A DNA stretch of 64,000 nucleotides from Phocoena phocoena (lineage: Eukaryota > Chordata > Mammalia > Artiodactyla > Phocoenidae), in the NCBI RefSeq assembly GCF_963924675.1, contig NC_089232.1, positions 37,219,312-37,283,311 on the forward strand, written 5' to 3'. The notes under the pieces are model-generated. The model saw nothing but the letters and a program-made list of their open reading frames with translations. It was not told the DNA's origin and did not search any database. The position numbers were made by a program, and so were the translations under genes. This document shows, piece by piece, positions 23,491 to 34,113 of this stretch; position 1 is the stretch's first letter, and every line of letters starts with the position of its first letter.

Positions 23491-23633
23491 AGGAATTCCC
23501 TGGTGTTCCAGTGGTTAGGACTGCATGCTTTCACTGCCAAGGGCCTGGGTTCAATCCCTGGTTGGGGAACTAGGATGCCACATGCTGCAGCCAAAAAAAA
23601 AAAAAAAAGATAGTCTCAAAAAAAAAAAAAAAA
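23491..23633 (+). mobile_element. Short CHR-type SINE, sense
   Basis: AGGAATTCCCTGGTGTTCCAG, GGTTCAATCCCTGGTTGGGG and a double A-run tail. Target duplication AAGTACTGCTGTC (23,478-23,490) and AAGTATTGCTGTC (23,634-23,646), one mismatch. Confidence 0.95.
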
Positions 23634-23842
23634 AAGTATTGCTGTCATCACCAATCTTGGACATAAGATTGGTCACATCATTTCCTTAAGAAGATTTTCC
23701 AAAAGTATATGTATGCAAATTTGAATTCTGATGTATTACTAAAATATGGAATCATCAAACTTTTTCCATAAAGGACCAAACAGCAAATATTATAGGCTTG
23801 TGGGCCAAAAGGAAAAATTGAGGTTATTATTTAGGTACTTGA

Positions 23843-23961
23843 GAAAACAAATTTCCATAGATTTTTATTGATAAAATTTTAAATGTAATAATTGAGTATG
23901 ATAGAAAACAAATTTCCACAAATCTTTATTGATAAAATTAAAAATCTATTAATTGAGTACA
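23843..23961 (+). repeat. 62-bp tandem duplication
   Basis: AAAACAAATTTCCATAGATTT...ATTGAGTATG is repeated 62 bp later as AAAACAAATTTCCACAAATC...ATTGAGTACA, with several mismatches. It is inside the hAT element, so it arose after or within that element. Confidence 0.85.
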
Positions 23962-25620
23962 GTTTTCATAATAAAGTTCTACAGATGTGAATAATGGAAT
24001 TCTTTTGTGGGGGGATAACATTTCTCTTAATAAGGGTTGAAAGGTGGTTTTCCTTAACAACAAAATCTGTTGCAAATGTTCATCTGTGAATACTGATCTA
24101 TGATGAGATTTTATGTATTTCAACTTTGCAAATTTCTTTCCTCGTAGATAAGTACTTCCAAATACTGATATCAATCCATGAGTGTATGGTTTAATTGCAC
24201 ATATTCACTGATCAGAAGGCATTTTTACAATTCTATTAGCTAAAGGCTAGACTGCCTTTTAACATGTTACTACATTGCAAATTAATTACTTCCTATTAAA
24301 GTTCCTTAATTGCAACATTAAGTAGACTTTGGAATATGGACATTACCTTTGCACTTGTATCAAGGTTGAAAAATGCTGCTGTGGACTGAAATATATTGCT
24401 GGGAATTTGTATAGGAATGGAGATCTCACTTCTTTTTTTAACTTTTGACAGTGCAGGAAGTGTATAACACAGCCTATTACTTGCAAGTCAAACAATGTTA
24501 GTTCTCACTGAAATGACTTTATCACAATATAAGTTTCACATGTAAGTACTGTTTTGCTTGTAATAGTTTCAGATTGAAACACTTTCAAGTCTTCAGCATA
24601 AGGTAATTCCAAAGCCATTCAGAGTTGAGTGGTTGAGCACAGTTCTTCCAACCATTTAAAAATGTAAACACCATTTTCTTTTAAAATTGAAGTATAGATG
24701 ATGTACAGTATTATATATACAGGTGTACAGGTGTACAATATAGCAATTCACAATTTTTAAAGGTTATACTCCATTTATAGTTATAAAATATTTGCTGTAT
24801 TCCCTGTGTTATACAATATACCCTTGTAGCTTAACTTATACCTAATAATTTGTACCTCTTAATCCCTTATGCCTATAATGCCCTTTCTTCCCTCTCCACT
24901 GGTTTGCTCTTTATATCTGTGAGTCTGCTTCTTTTCTGTTATATTCACTAGTTCGTTGTAGTTTTTAGATTCCACATGTAAGTGATATCATACAGTACTT
25001 GTCTTTCTCTGTCTGACTTATTTCACTTAGCATAATGACAAAACCAAAAAACCTACTGAATGGGAGAAAATACTTGCAAACAATATGACTGATAAGGGGT
25101 CAATATCCAAAATATATAAATAGTTCATACAACTAATCATCAAAAAACAAACAACCTGGTTAACAAAATGGGCAGAACTGAATAGACATTTTTCCAAAGA
25201 GGAAATGCAGATGGCTAACAGGCACATGAAAAGATGCTCATCATCACTAATCATCAGGGAAATGCAAATCAAAACCACAATGAGATATCACCTCACACCT
25301 GTCAGAATGGCTGTCATCAAAGAGAACATAAATGACAAATGTTGGCGAGGATGTAGAAAAAAGGGAACCTTCATACACTGTTGGTGAGAATGTAGACTGG
25401 CGCAGCCAGTATGGAGGTTTCTCAGAAAACTAAAAGTAGAACTACCATATGACCCAGCAATTCCACGCCTGAGTGTATATGTGAAAAACACAAAAGCACT
25501 AATTCGAAGAGATACATGCACCCCAGTGTTCATAGCAACATTATTTACATTTGCCAAGATATGGAAGCAACCTAAGTGTCCATCAACAGATGAGTGGATA
25601 AGGAAGACTGTGGTACATAT

Positions 25621-25935
25621 CAGGCTTCCCTGGTGGTCCAGTGGTTAAGAATCTCCCTGCCAATGCAGGAGACATGGGTTCGAGCCCTGGTCCGGGGAGA
25701 TCCCACATGCCGCAGAGCAACTAAGCCCGTGTGCCACAACTACTGAGACTGTGCTCTAGAGCCCTTGAGCCACAACTACTGAAGCCCGTGCACCTAGAGC
25801 CCATGCTCCGCAATAAGAGAAGCCACCACAATGAGAAGCCCGTGCACTGCAACGCAGAGTAGCCCCCATTCGCTGCAACTAGAGAAAGCCCACGCACAGC
25901 AGCGAAGACCCAACACAGCCAAAAAAAAAAAAAAG
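25621..25935 (+). mobile_element. CHR SINE, long form, sense
   Basis: CAGGCTTCCCTGGTGGTCCAG, GGTTCGAGCCCTGGTCCGG, long body (GAAGCCCGTGCACTGCAACG), GACCCAACACAGCC and an A-run. It is inserted directly before the CA array of the host L1, so the target duplication cannot be defined cleanly. Confidence 0.95.
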
Positions 25936-25944
25936 GGTCATAAA

Positions 25945-25973
25945 AAACACACACACATACACACACACACAAT
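25945..25973 (+). repeat. CA microsatellite inside L1
   Basis: ACACACACACATACACACACACACA directly before ATGGAATACTACTCAGCC, the same L1 position as at 4,183 and 17,977. Confidence 0.95.
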
Positions 25974-26135
25974 GGAATACTACTCAGCCATAAGTAAGAG
26001 TGAAATTTTGCCATTTGTAGCAACATGAATGGACCTGGAGGGCATTATGCTAGGTAAACACCATTCTTTACTCAAGGGCTGTACAAAAGGCAGGCTATAT
26101 TTGGCTTATAGGCCATAGTTTACTGACCCCTGCTC

Positions 26136-26594
26136 TGTAAAGTCTATATTCCCAGTAAATGTAATAAGTGCCTGTTTCCCCCCAAATTTTGCAACCAGTA
26201 AGTACTAACTTTAAAAAATTTGTCCAGTTTGAAATTACATTTTTTCAACTTTGAACGTGAGGACAGTGAAATACCTTTTCATGATTATAGGTCATTTATA
26301 TTTCATCATTGAAAACTTGTTGTTCATGTTCTTTTTCCATTTTTATTGCAATAAAATTCTCATTCCAACAGTCACCCTGTGTACCAAAAAGAGTTCAAAG
26401 TCCTTTTTAGTGGCTCTGTCTACTTCTTTAGAATTATCTTCCACTGTATTCTCCCACACAACCAACATTCCTTCCGTATTGAAAGACCTGCCATTGCCTG
26501 ATAGAACTGTGTTTTCTCAAGCTTCTCTATGTATGTGCACCAGATATCATTCATTTTCTGTTGCCTTTTCTCCATTTTCCCTTCTACTATAACT
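26136..26594. other. Unassigned sequence
   Basis: A 113-codon open frame on + (26,251-26,592) has no recognisable domain, codon pattern or splice structure. It may be an older repeat adjoining the L2 that follows. Confidence 0.4.
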
Positions 26595-26815
26595 CTTATT
26601 TATCCTTCAAGATGCAGATCAAGGATCAGTTCCTCCTCTTTGGTTCTACACCATTCTTAACTCTGCCATAAAACCTATTACACTATGTTACTAACTGTTG
26701 TTTACAGTTGTCTTTCTCCCTACTGGGCTGAAAGCTTGTTGAGAAATGGTATTGTAATTGATCTCTCTTTTCACAACTTAATAGACACTGATTATTTGTT
26801 GACTGAATGAGTTCA
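26595..26815 (+). mobile_element. LINE-2 (L2) 3' fragment
   Basis: TTATCCTTCAAGATGCAGATC, AGTTCCTCCTCTTTGG, TTACAGTTGTCTTTCTCCC, GGGCTGAAAGCTTGTTGAG, and TTGTTGACTGAATGAG at the end match the L2 3' end in order. Confidence 0.85.
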
Positions 26816-27300
26816 AGATAATAGTAGTGTTAATAATATTAATAAAGTAACATGTGCCAGACACATAAATATCAGAGACAAATTTGTATAATAGTATTCC
26901 TTATAAAATGCTTATCATAATGAACTGAATTTTGAAGAAGCTACCTCAGATAGTAAAATTTCATTAAAGAAAATAGCCACTAAGGTTTTTATTTTCTGAC
27001 AAAACTAAGTACATCAAACATTGGATTTAAAAGCTTATCTTTTTCCCTAAAGACTTAATTTATTGAAATAACTGCCACTAGTTATAGCTATGATTTCCAA
27101 TTCAAGAAAATTTGCTTGTATTAGAAAACTGAGAAAATTAAAATACAAAATTTTTGTATTTTATCATCAGCCATGTCTGTTTCGTAATCTATTTTTGTTA
27201 CTGTTTTGAAAGAACAGTAAGTTCTTTCTTTCAAAATCTCCTTTGTAACTTGACTAAGATACATTTTGGATTAATCTTTTATCTTGCTTTATTTCCAAAG
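26816..27300. other. Intron-like sequence upstream of the exon candidate
   Basis: AT-rich, stop-rich unique sequence. Its last 50 bases hold a possible branch point (TTAAT, about 27 nt before the exon) and the pyrimidine-rich tract TTTATCTTGCTTTATTTCCAAAG. Confidence 0.5.
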
Positions 27301-27403
27301 GACATCCATTACCTTGCACTAGATAAGGGCGAATTGGCACTAGCTGAAGTGGCAAGAAAGAGAGCTAGTGACATTGATGCAGAATCAATAACCTCTGGAG
27401 TTG
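27301..27403 (+). CDS. Candidate internal coding exon of an unidentified host gene (103 nt)
   Basis: Seen directly: a polypyrimidine tract and acceptor (TTTATTTCCAAAG) precede 103 nt, and a strong donor (TTG/GTAAGATTT) follows. The exon is open in one frame for 34 codons plus one base (entry phase 0, exit phase 1) and begins DIHYLALDKGELALAEV. The peptide is rich in charged residues and alanine, so probably helical. GC is about 45%, against roughly 30% in the flanks, and no repeat overlaps it. The other + strand frames contain stops. The open frame extends 147 nt upstream only by chance, in T-rich intron-like sequence. I do not recognise the protein, so no function is given. If real, the gene is transcribed on + and most of this window is its intron. 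Alternatives are an isolated conserved element or a decayed exon. I rate an authentic exon as likely, not certain. Confidence 0.62.
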
Positions 27404-28602
27404 GTAAGATTTAATGCTGTTTTTTTAAAGTGCTTTTTATTTTAATCAATACTTATTCAGTATCACTTGTATTTACATTTGTAGGGCATGGCTGGTTAAT
27501 TTGAATTATTTTCTTTGTGAAGACAGTGTCTTTTTTTAGAAAAAACAAGAATTAAGCCTGGGTAAATAGTACAATATGGATATTTAGCTTGGAATTGTGT
27601 TAATATGCAAATTAATAATCAGTAATTGATAACTACTTAGCAAAAAGTTAAAAAGTCATTGTTCTTTTCATAAGATTTTAAGGAAAACAGTTTATTATTA
27701 GTGCTATTATTAAAATTAACCAACACAGGAACATATATAATCCTTTATTTTTATACATAGACATGTCACATCTCAGAAGAATTCCCTCCTATATCAGACA
27801 AAGTACTTCACGTGAAATTTAGGTTTGATGGGTGATTTTTTTTTTTTTAATTTAGAAGCCACTAGATTCATTTTACTGTGAGTCTTCCAAAGAAGATAAA
27901 TCAAAAGCCTAAATTGAATCTAAAAGTCCATTCAAAACTTTATAATATAGAAAAATGTCTTTAAAAACTATAATAATATCAGCCTGAGTTTCCTTTTTCT
28001 AAACTCAATTTATCCTAATGTGACCAACTCTGAAAGTACTGATCTCTGGACATCCCAATTTCTATTGTTCCTGGTATTTCCTATTCCTAAATTAGGCAGA
28101 GGACCCTCAGAAATTGTAATGGAATTTATTTCTTCATGGAACTCCTATAAAACAAAGAAGTTTCAGTAAGGTTTCCACTTGATAAGTTACTTGAAAATAT
28201 TATAACATTGATTATCCATTGATGGATCATCTTGTGCTTTGTTTTTGTAATGTTGGCAGCCAAAAGGAGCAATTGTCGGCTTCTCTCTAACATCACCACC
28301 AGAGATCCCAGTCTCCCAGTTGGTACTGAAGGACTCAAAACCATACTACCAGGGTAGCTCTAAAGCTGAATACCAAAGCTGACAGTTGTTTACCAGAAAG
28401 ATGATTTTGTTCTCCCTCCCCCACCCTGAAAAAGTTCCAAACTGATCAAACCCAAAAGATGCATAGACCACTTTCAAATCTTCATTCCTAATGGATAAAG
28501 GATATTCAATATTAATATAATATTAGATAAGATTAACTTCAGTTGACCTATCAATGTATATTGTTACTTGCTAAGGATAGTGATGTGCATCCCAGTAAAA
28601 AC
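27404..28602. other. Intron-like sequence downstream of the exon candidate
   Basis: AT-rich unique sequence with a T-run at about 27,837. No further exon with matching phase was found, and no repeat was recognised. A minus-strand 72-codon frame at 28,126-28,344 has no recognisable content. Confidence 0.45.
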
Positions 28603-28712
28603 AATAATAGCTAATATTTACTGAATGCTTACTGTGGGCCATGTACTATTCTGTTAACTACATTTACTAATTTAAGCCTCACCATAATTCTTTGAGGCAG
28701 GTACAATTTATA
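28603..28712 (+). mobile_element. MIR, sense
   Basis: ATAATAGCTAATATTTACTGA, TGCTTACTGTGGGCCATGTA, TTAAGCCTCACCATAATTC, TGAGGCAGGTAC match the MIR core. Confidence 0.9.
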
Positions 28713-29369
28713 TTTGTGATAAGTCACTTATAACTAAATAATGAAATCATACCATATTAATAGGAATTGCTGTGTTACATCATGGGGATACAAACATCCT
28801 CCATCCCCATCCCTCTTGCCATTTAGGAAACACAGTAGGAGGTTAATTCATAGCAAATTTTATCAGAATTTTCCTTAGTTGTCATGTACACTGCCTTTTC
28901 CACCAGGGTTTCAGATATAATGGAGGCAATTTTTGCATTTTAAAGCTATTTAAATTTACTAAGAGTGAAAAGGAATATGAAGAGATTACCACGAAATTTC
29001 AGAAAAATGAAGAAACTCCACTATTCACCAAAATGCATCCTGTGCCCTGTGTATATTTTGATCAGGTTACCTAGGCCAGCTGATAATTCCTAGCCAAAGA
29101 GTTTGGTGTTCCCCCTTTGAGCCCTGCCTCATTTCTAGTAAATACCTTTTTTTCACTGAAACCCTGTTACTCTCCATTTCTCAGCTTTTTTTCAGGCCTT
29201 ATCCTATGGCTTTGATTACTATCTCTTGTCAAAGATCCATTTAATAACAACAGTAACTATCAAGAGGTGAACAGCTTAGATAAATGTTCTACTCCACTTT
29301 TGTTCCAGAAAACTGGGGTGGCTCTCACTTATATTTAGCAGACAGAAAAAACGAATCAGCAAACGTTAA
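28713..29369. other. No recognised feature
   Basis: Unique-looking sequence without a supported ORF or repeat. Confidence 0.45.
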
Positions 29370-30485
29370 GATACAACATTTAGAATCATTGAGTCTGAGG
29401 AGCAAAAGGAAAAAAGATTAAGTGAAATGGGCCTAAAGGACTTATGGGACCCTCTCAAGCATACCAACAACTATGGGAGTCTCAGAAAGACAAGTGAGAA
29501 AGAGACAGAGAGACTATTTGAAGAAATAATGACCGGAAACTTCCCAAATTTGAGGAAAGAGATGGATCTACAAATCCAACCTCAGTGAACTCCAAATACA
29601 ATCAGCCAGGAGAGAGACCCATGCTAGGACAAATTATAATCAAACTATCAAAAGCTTTTCAGCTTGAAAAAAGCATCTTGAAAGCAGCAAGAGAAAAGCA
29701 ACTTATCATATACAAGGTATCCTCAATAATATTATCAGCAAGTTTCTAGTAGAAACCTTGGAGGCCTGAGGCAATAAAATGACATATTTAAAGGGCTGAA
29801 ACAAAAAAGAATGTCAATGGAGAATTCTATATCCAGCAAAACTTTCCTTCAAAAATGAGGCAGAAATTTAGACATTCCTAGCTAAATAAAAGGTGAAGGA
29901 GTTCATTACCTTCCCTAAAAGTAATGCTAAAGGGAGTCCTACAGGTTGAAATGAAAGGATCATAGATAGCAACCTGAACCCATATGAAGAATGTAAAGAT
30001 CTCCAATAGAGATTAATACATGGACAAATATAAAAACAATTATTATTATAATATTTTACTACACTTTTTATTTTCAACAGGAATTAAAAGACAAATGCAT
30101 AGAAAACAATTATAAATCTGTTAGTAGGTACACAGTATATAAAGATGTAATTCATGACCTCAATAACATAAAGTTGGAGCACAGGAACACACAGGAACAC
30201 TTGGTATCCATTCAAATTAGATTATTATAATTTAGGATGTTATACGTAATCCCCATAGTAACTACAAAGAAAATAACTATAGAATATACACAATGGAAAT
30301 TCAGACGTTTCACTACAAAATATCAACTAAACACAAAAGAAGACAGTAATGGAGGAAATTAGGAGGAAAAAGGCTATAAGGGGGAAAAAGGCTTTAAGAC
30401 ATACAGAAATTAAATAACAAAATGGGAAAAGTCCTTCCCTATCAGTAGTTATTTTAAATATAACGGAATAAACTCTCCAGTCAAG
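29370..30485 (+). mobile_element. Ancient LINE-1 (L1M), sense: ORF1 end to ORF2 start
   Basis: GGAAACTTCCCAAATTTGAGG, GAACTCCAAATACAATCAGCC, AAAGCAGCAAGAGAAAAGCAA, AGAATTCTATATCCAGCAAAA (ORF1 region), then CACTACAAAATATCAACTAAA and GTCCTTCCCTATCAGTAG (inter-ORF and ORF2 start). Stops are frequent. The copy ends abruptly at ACTCTCCAGTCAA. Confidence 0.85.
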
Positions 30486-31656
30486 TCTGCACAGAGCAAA
30501 GAGGTTGTAGATAGGACTTAACCGGTGAGTTTATGTGGGTGAGGATAAGTGAAAGACACCCATCTCAAAAGAGCTAAAGTAAAAATAGGAATGTCATTGG
30601 GATCATGGGATATATGCTAGTACCAAAGGATAGGAATACAGGTGTACCTGAGACAGCTGTAACCAGAAACTTAAAAGCTGTTTGGACTTTCTTCAATATT
30701 TTCTTTCTCCAAAGACCATTTTCATCTTCTCAAGTTTTTAAGGCAGTAAGCAAGTTTGCCAGTAGGACTCAAACTTTGCATCCTTTAGTTGAGGCATGCA
30801 GAGGGAAAAATTATTCTCATTCTTGTTCCAGAATTTCCAGAGAAGGACTTTGAATCAGCTGGTTTCCTTACCCAAGTTGTTCCCATCAACTATGGCCAGA
30901 GGGCTGGGTCACATAGCTCCAAGAAAAAGGCTCCCACAATTGGATATGATATGGGGGTCAGTTTTTAGGACAAGGGTATTAGGCAGATAATCCTATAGAC
31001 ATCTACTTCAGAGGTAAAGGAAAGAACCAAACATGACTCCATCCTGCAGGCCAGCAAGATCACCTTTAAAAGAAAGAAAATAGGTTTACTTTCAGGTATT
31101 CTGATTCAAGGCTCTTAGAGGACAAGCTGTCCCACAATCATTTGAATATCTAAGACAAGGGAAGGATCAGCACCGTATATCAGGATTTGAGCTGAAGAGA
31201 CTTCCAAGGAAAGAAATAAGGAATGAGAAATAAAGGATACAGAACCTTGGGGAAACAAACAGAGCTGTTCTACTACCCATTCACTCACTCCTCAAACCAT
31301 GCCTATATGGCTGCTATCAAATTATTCCACCAAAACAGTTTTCACAATGTTACAGTGACTCCCCTCTCCCTACCCCACCATGACAGTAAACTGAGTAGGC
31401 ATTTTTAAGTCCTCAACTTATATAACTTTTACAACAGTAGTTAAATGTTATTCACTACTCCCTCTATGTCGAAATGGTCTTCTTGTGATTTCTCTGACAT
31501 CATTCTTGCATGATTTCTTCCTAACATTTTTCCAGTCATTCCTTCTCAGTTTCCTTTATTGCTTTCTCTTTATCAGACTTCTGTAAATTAACCAAATGCA
31601 GCAATCTGGGGAGGGTTTCAAGAAAAACAACTGAATTTCATATAAGAACAGCAAGT
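30486..31656. other. Unassigned sequence, possibly old repeats
   Basis: 30,800-30,920 (GAATTTCCAGAGAAGGACTTTG, GGCTGGGTCACATAGC) resembles a dispersed old repeat, and 31,440-31,570 (AGTCATTCCTTCTCAGTTTCC) resembles L2. Neither assignment is firm. The open frames here are 60-82 codons with no recognisable content. Confidence 0.4.
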
Positions 31657-31670
31657 TCTATAGTGTTGTT

Positions 31671-31893
31671 GGGTTTTTTTAAATATTTATTTATTTTGGC
31701 TGCACTGGGTCTTAGTTGCAGCATGTGGGATCTTGTTGCAGCCTGTTTAGTTGTGGCAGGTGGACTTCTTAGTTGTGGCATGGGAACTCCTAGTTGCAGC
31801 ATGCATGTGGGATCTAATTCCCCGACCAGGGATTGAACCCAGGCCCCCTACATTGGGAGCATGGAGTCTTACATACTGGACTGCCAGGGAAGT
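31671..31893 (-). mobile_element. CHR SINE, antisense
   Basis: AT-rich tail, GGCTGCACTGGGTCTTAG, GGGATCTAATTCCCCGACC, ending ACTGGACTGCCAGGGAAG. The target duplication is approximate: GTTCTATAGTGTT on the left and GTTCTTTGTAGTGTT on the right. Confidence 0.93.
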
Positions 31894-31907
31894 TCTTTGT
31901 AGTGTTT

Positions 31908-32805
31908 TAACTTGCCCTTCTCGCATCTGCCCCACCACCCAGCTCCACAGTAGCCTTGAAAACCACAGCCCATAATCCTGGTGAAAATCAGCAGCTCCAG
32001 GAGCCGGCAGAGAGTAAAGAACAGGATTGGAGGTCCTTCAAAGTCCCAATCCCAGATAACTATCATTATTTGACTGATGGTTCTTTGGAAGACCTCTTGT
32101 GTAAGCCTTTCTTTATTTGACCTGATTGGAAGCTCACTCTTTGTGAAAAAGCCTTTTCCCCAGGGTGCTTTGTGGAAAACTATTAGAGGCAGTTGTTTAA
32201 GATTTTGGCTGCCTGAGAAGGTAAATAAGTGCTGGGGCAAACAATAAGCCAACCAAAAAGCTAAAAAGGAAATTCTAGAGAATAAGATATCCATAGGAGA
32301 TTTGAAAAGCTCGAAAGTCTTTCTGGGACTCTGTATACTACTGTGTGCATGCCCGGGACTGTGTGCATTCTTAGGAAATATATGAGATGGTCACCTAAAT
32401 TCTTACCTCTGGCTGATCTGGAGGCTCTATGCATGCAAGCTGTGGAGGCTAAAGCTGAGTTGTAAAATGCCTAGCTGAGCATTCAAGGGGTTCCCTAAAA
32501 CACAGAACCCGCACCCAAAAAGATTCCAAGATAGGATTCTAGGATTAAAAATCTTTATCCAATCTGTAGATGACTATTTAGGTAACTGAAAAGAGATTTC
32601 AGTGGCTGCACACAACAAAGGATATATAGACTTTACAGAATTAGTTCAAAAGTTACCAAACAACAAATAGCAACAACAAACCTTGGAGAAGAGTGATTTA
32701 CAGAGTTGCCACATTATATTTAAATATATTAAATAATATATTTAACATTTACACATTTATTAAATATTTATAATATTTAAACATATTACTTAAATGCAGT
32801 TTTTC
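31908..32805. other. Unassigned; possible old LINE internal sequence
   Basis: Blocks such as GAAATTCTAGAGAATAAGATATCC, GGGACTCTGTATACTACTG and GCTGTGGAGGCTAAAGCTG have a repeat-like look that I cannot place with certainty. The end, 32,700-32,800, is TTAAATAT-rich. No gene. Confidence 0.4.
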
Positions 32806-33235
32806 AACAAAATTTTATTTTAATTAAATTTAATTTTTATTTTATATTGCAGAATAGTTGATTTATAATGTTGTGTTAGTTTCAGGTGTACAGGAAAGTG
32901 ATCCAATTATAAACCTACATATATCCATTCTTTTTCAAATTCTTTTCCCATATAGGTTATTATAGAATATTAAATAGAATTCCCTGTGCTATACAGTACG
33001 TCCTTGTTGATTACATATTTTATATATAGTGGTGTATATATTAACCCCAAATGCACAAGATTTCTGTGTATTAATTTTGTATCCTGAAACTTTACCGAAT
33101 TTATTGATGAGCTCTAGTAGTTTTCTGGTAACATATTAGGACTTTCTATGTGTAGTATCATGTTATCTGCAAAGAGTGGCAGTCTTATTCTTCTTTTCCA
33201 ATTTGGTTTCCTTTTGTTTCTTTTCCTTTTGTTTT

Positions 33236-33444
33236 TGTTTTTGTTTTTTTTGTGGTACGCGGGCCTCTCACTGTTGTGGCCTCTCCCGTTGCGGAGCACA
33301 GGCTCCGGACGCGCAGGCTCAGCGGCCATGGCTCACGGGCCCAGCCGCTCCATGGCATGTGGGATCTTCCCGGACCGGGGCACGAACCCGTGTCCCCTGT
33401 ATTGGCAGGCAGACTCTCAACCACTGCACCACCAGGGAAGCCCC
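33236..33444 (-). mobile_element. CHR SINE, short GC-rich form, antisense
   Basis: TGTGGTACGCGGGCCTCTCA, GGCTCAGCGGCCATGGCTCA, GGGATCTTCCCGGACCGGGG, ending CACCAGGGAAGCCCC. It lies in L1-A ORF2. CTTTT/TTCTTTG-like bases repeat on both sides. Many CpGs are retained, which suggests a recent insertion. Confidence 0.96.
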
Positions 33445-33918
33445 TCTTTTTCTTCTTTGATTGCTGTGTCTAGGACTTCCAAAACTATGTTGAATAGAAG
33501 TGGTGAGAGTGGATATCTTTGTCTTGTTCCTGTTTCAGGTTTTCACCATGGAGAATGATGTTGGCTGTGGGTTTTTCATATATGGCCTTTTTTATGTTAA
33601 GGTAAGTTCCCTCTATGCCCACTTTCTGGAGAGTTTTTTCATAAATCATTGCTGAATTTTATCAAAAGCTTTCTCTGCATCTATTGAGATGATTATATGG
33701 TTTTTATTCTTCAATTTGTTAATGTGGTGTATCGTATTTATTGATTTGTGAATATTGAGGAATCATTGCATCCCTGCGATAAATCCCACTTGATCATGGT
33801 GTATGATGCTTTTAATGTATTTGGTTAGGATTTGGTTTGTTAGTATTTTGTTGAGGAGTTTTGCATCTATGTTCATCAGTGATGTTGGCCTATACTTTTC
33901 TTTTTATGTGGTATCTTT

Positions 33919-34113
33919 TCTTTTGCGGTACGCAGGCCTCTCACTGTTGTGGCCTCTCCCGTTGCAGAGCACAGGCTCCGGACACGCAGGCTCAGCGGCC
34001 ATGGCTCACGGGCCCAGCCACTCCGCATGTGGGATCTTCCCGGACCAGGGCACGAACCCATGTCCCCTGCATCAGCAGGTGGACTGTCAACCACTGCGCC
34101 ACCAGGGAAGCCC
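33919..34113 (-). mobile_element. CHR SINE, short GC-rich form, antisense
   Basis: TGCGGTACGCAGGCCTCTCA through CACCAGGGAAGCCC, with CCGCATGTGGGATC lacking a few bases of the usual form. Target duplication TTTTTATGTGGTATCTTT (33,901-33,918) and TTTTTTGTGGTATCTTT (34,114-34,130). Confidence 0.97.

Larger units (their letters stand above)
24680..26053 (-). mobile_element. LINE-1 with 5' inversion (twin priming)
   Basis: 24,680-25,037 is antisense L1 3' UTR (GTATTCCCTGTGTTATACAA, TCACTAGTTCGTTG, GACTTATTTCACTTAGCATAA). From 25,038 the sequence turns to sense ORF2 (CTACTGAATGGGAGAAAATA through GGACCTGGAGGGCATTATGC). Both parts meet at the same L1 position, CATTATGCTA, so little was lost at the switch. 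Flanks carry GTAAACACCATTTTCTTT (24,664) and GTAAACACCATTCTTTA (26,054), the target duplication within the hAT host. ORF2 text is frame-broken. A CHR SINE sits inside the sense arm. Confidence 0.93.
23750..26135. mobile_element. hAT-type DNA transposon, longer copy, split by an L1
   Basis: The left end ATCAAACTTTTTCCATAAAGG continues with AGGCTTGTGGGCC; the right end is GGCCATAGTTTACTGACCCC. These are the two termini of the family seen at 854-1,171, in opposite orientation. About 900 bp of internal sequence precedes the L1 at 24,680-26,053, and the element resumes after it. No transposase frame survives. Confidence 0.8.

Noticed and set aside
33148..33558. Open frames over CHR SINEs, such as the 136-codon frame here
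   Set aside because: Translations of the SINE body, found in the same form at 33,803, 40,045 and 62,791.
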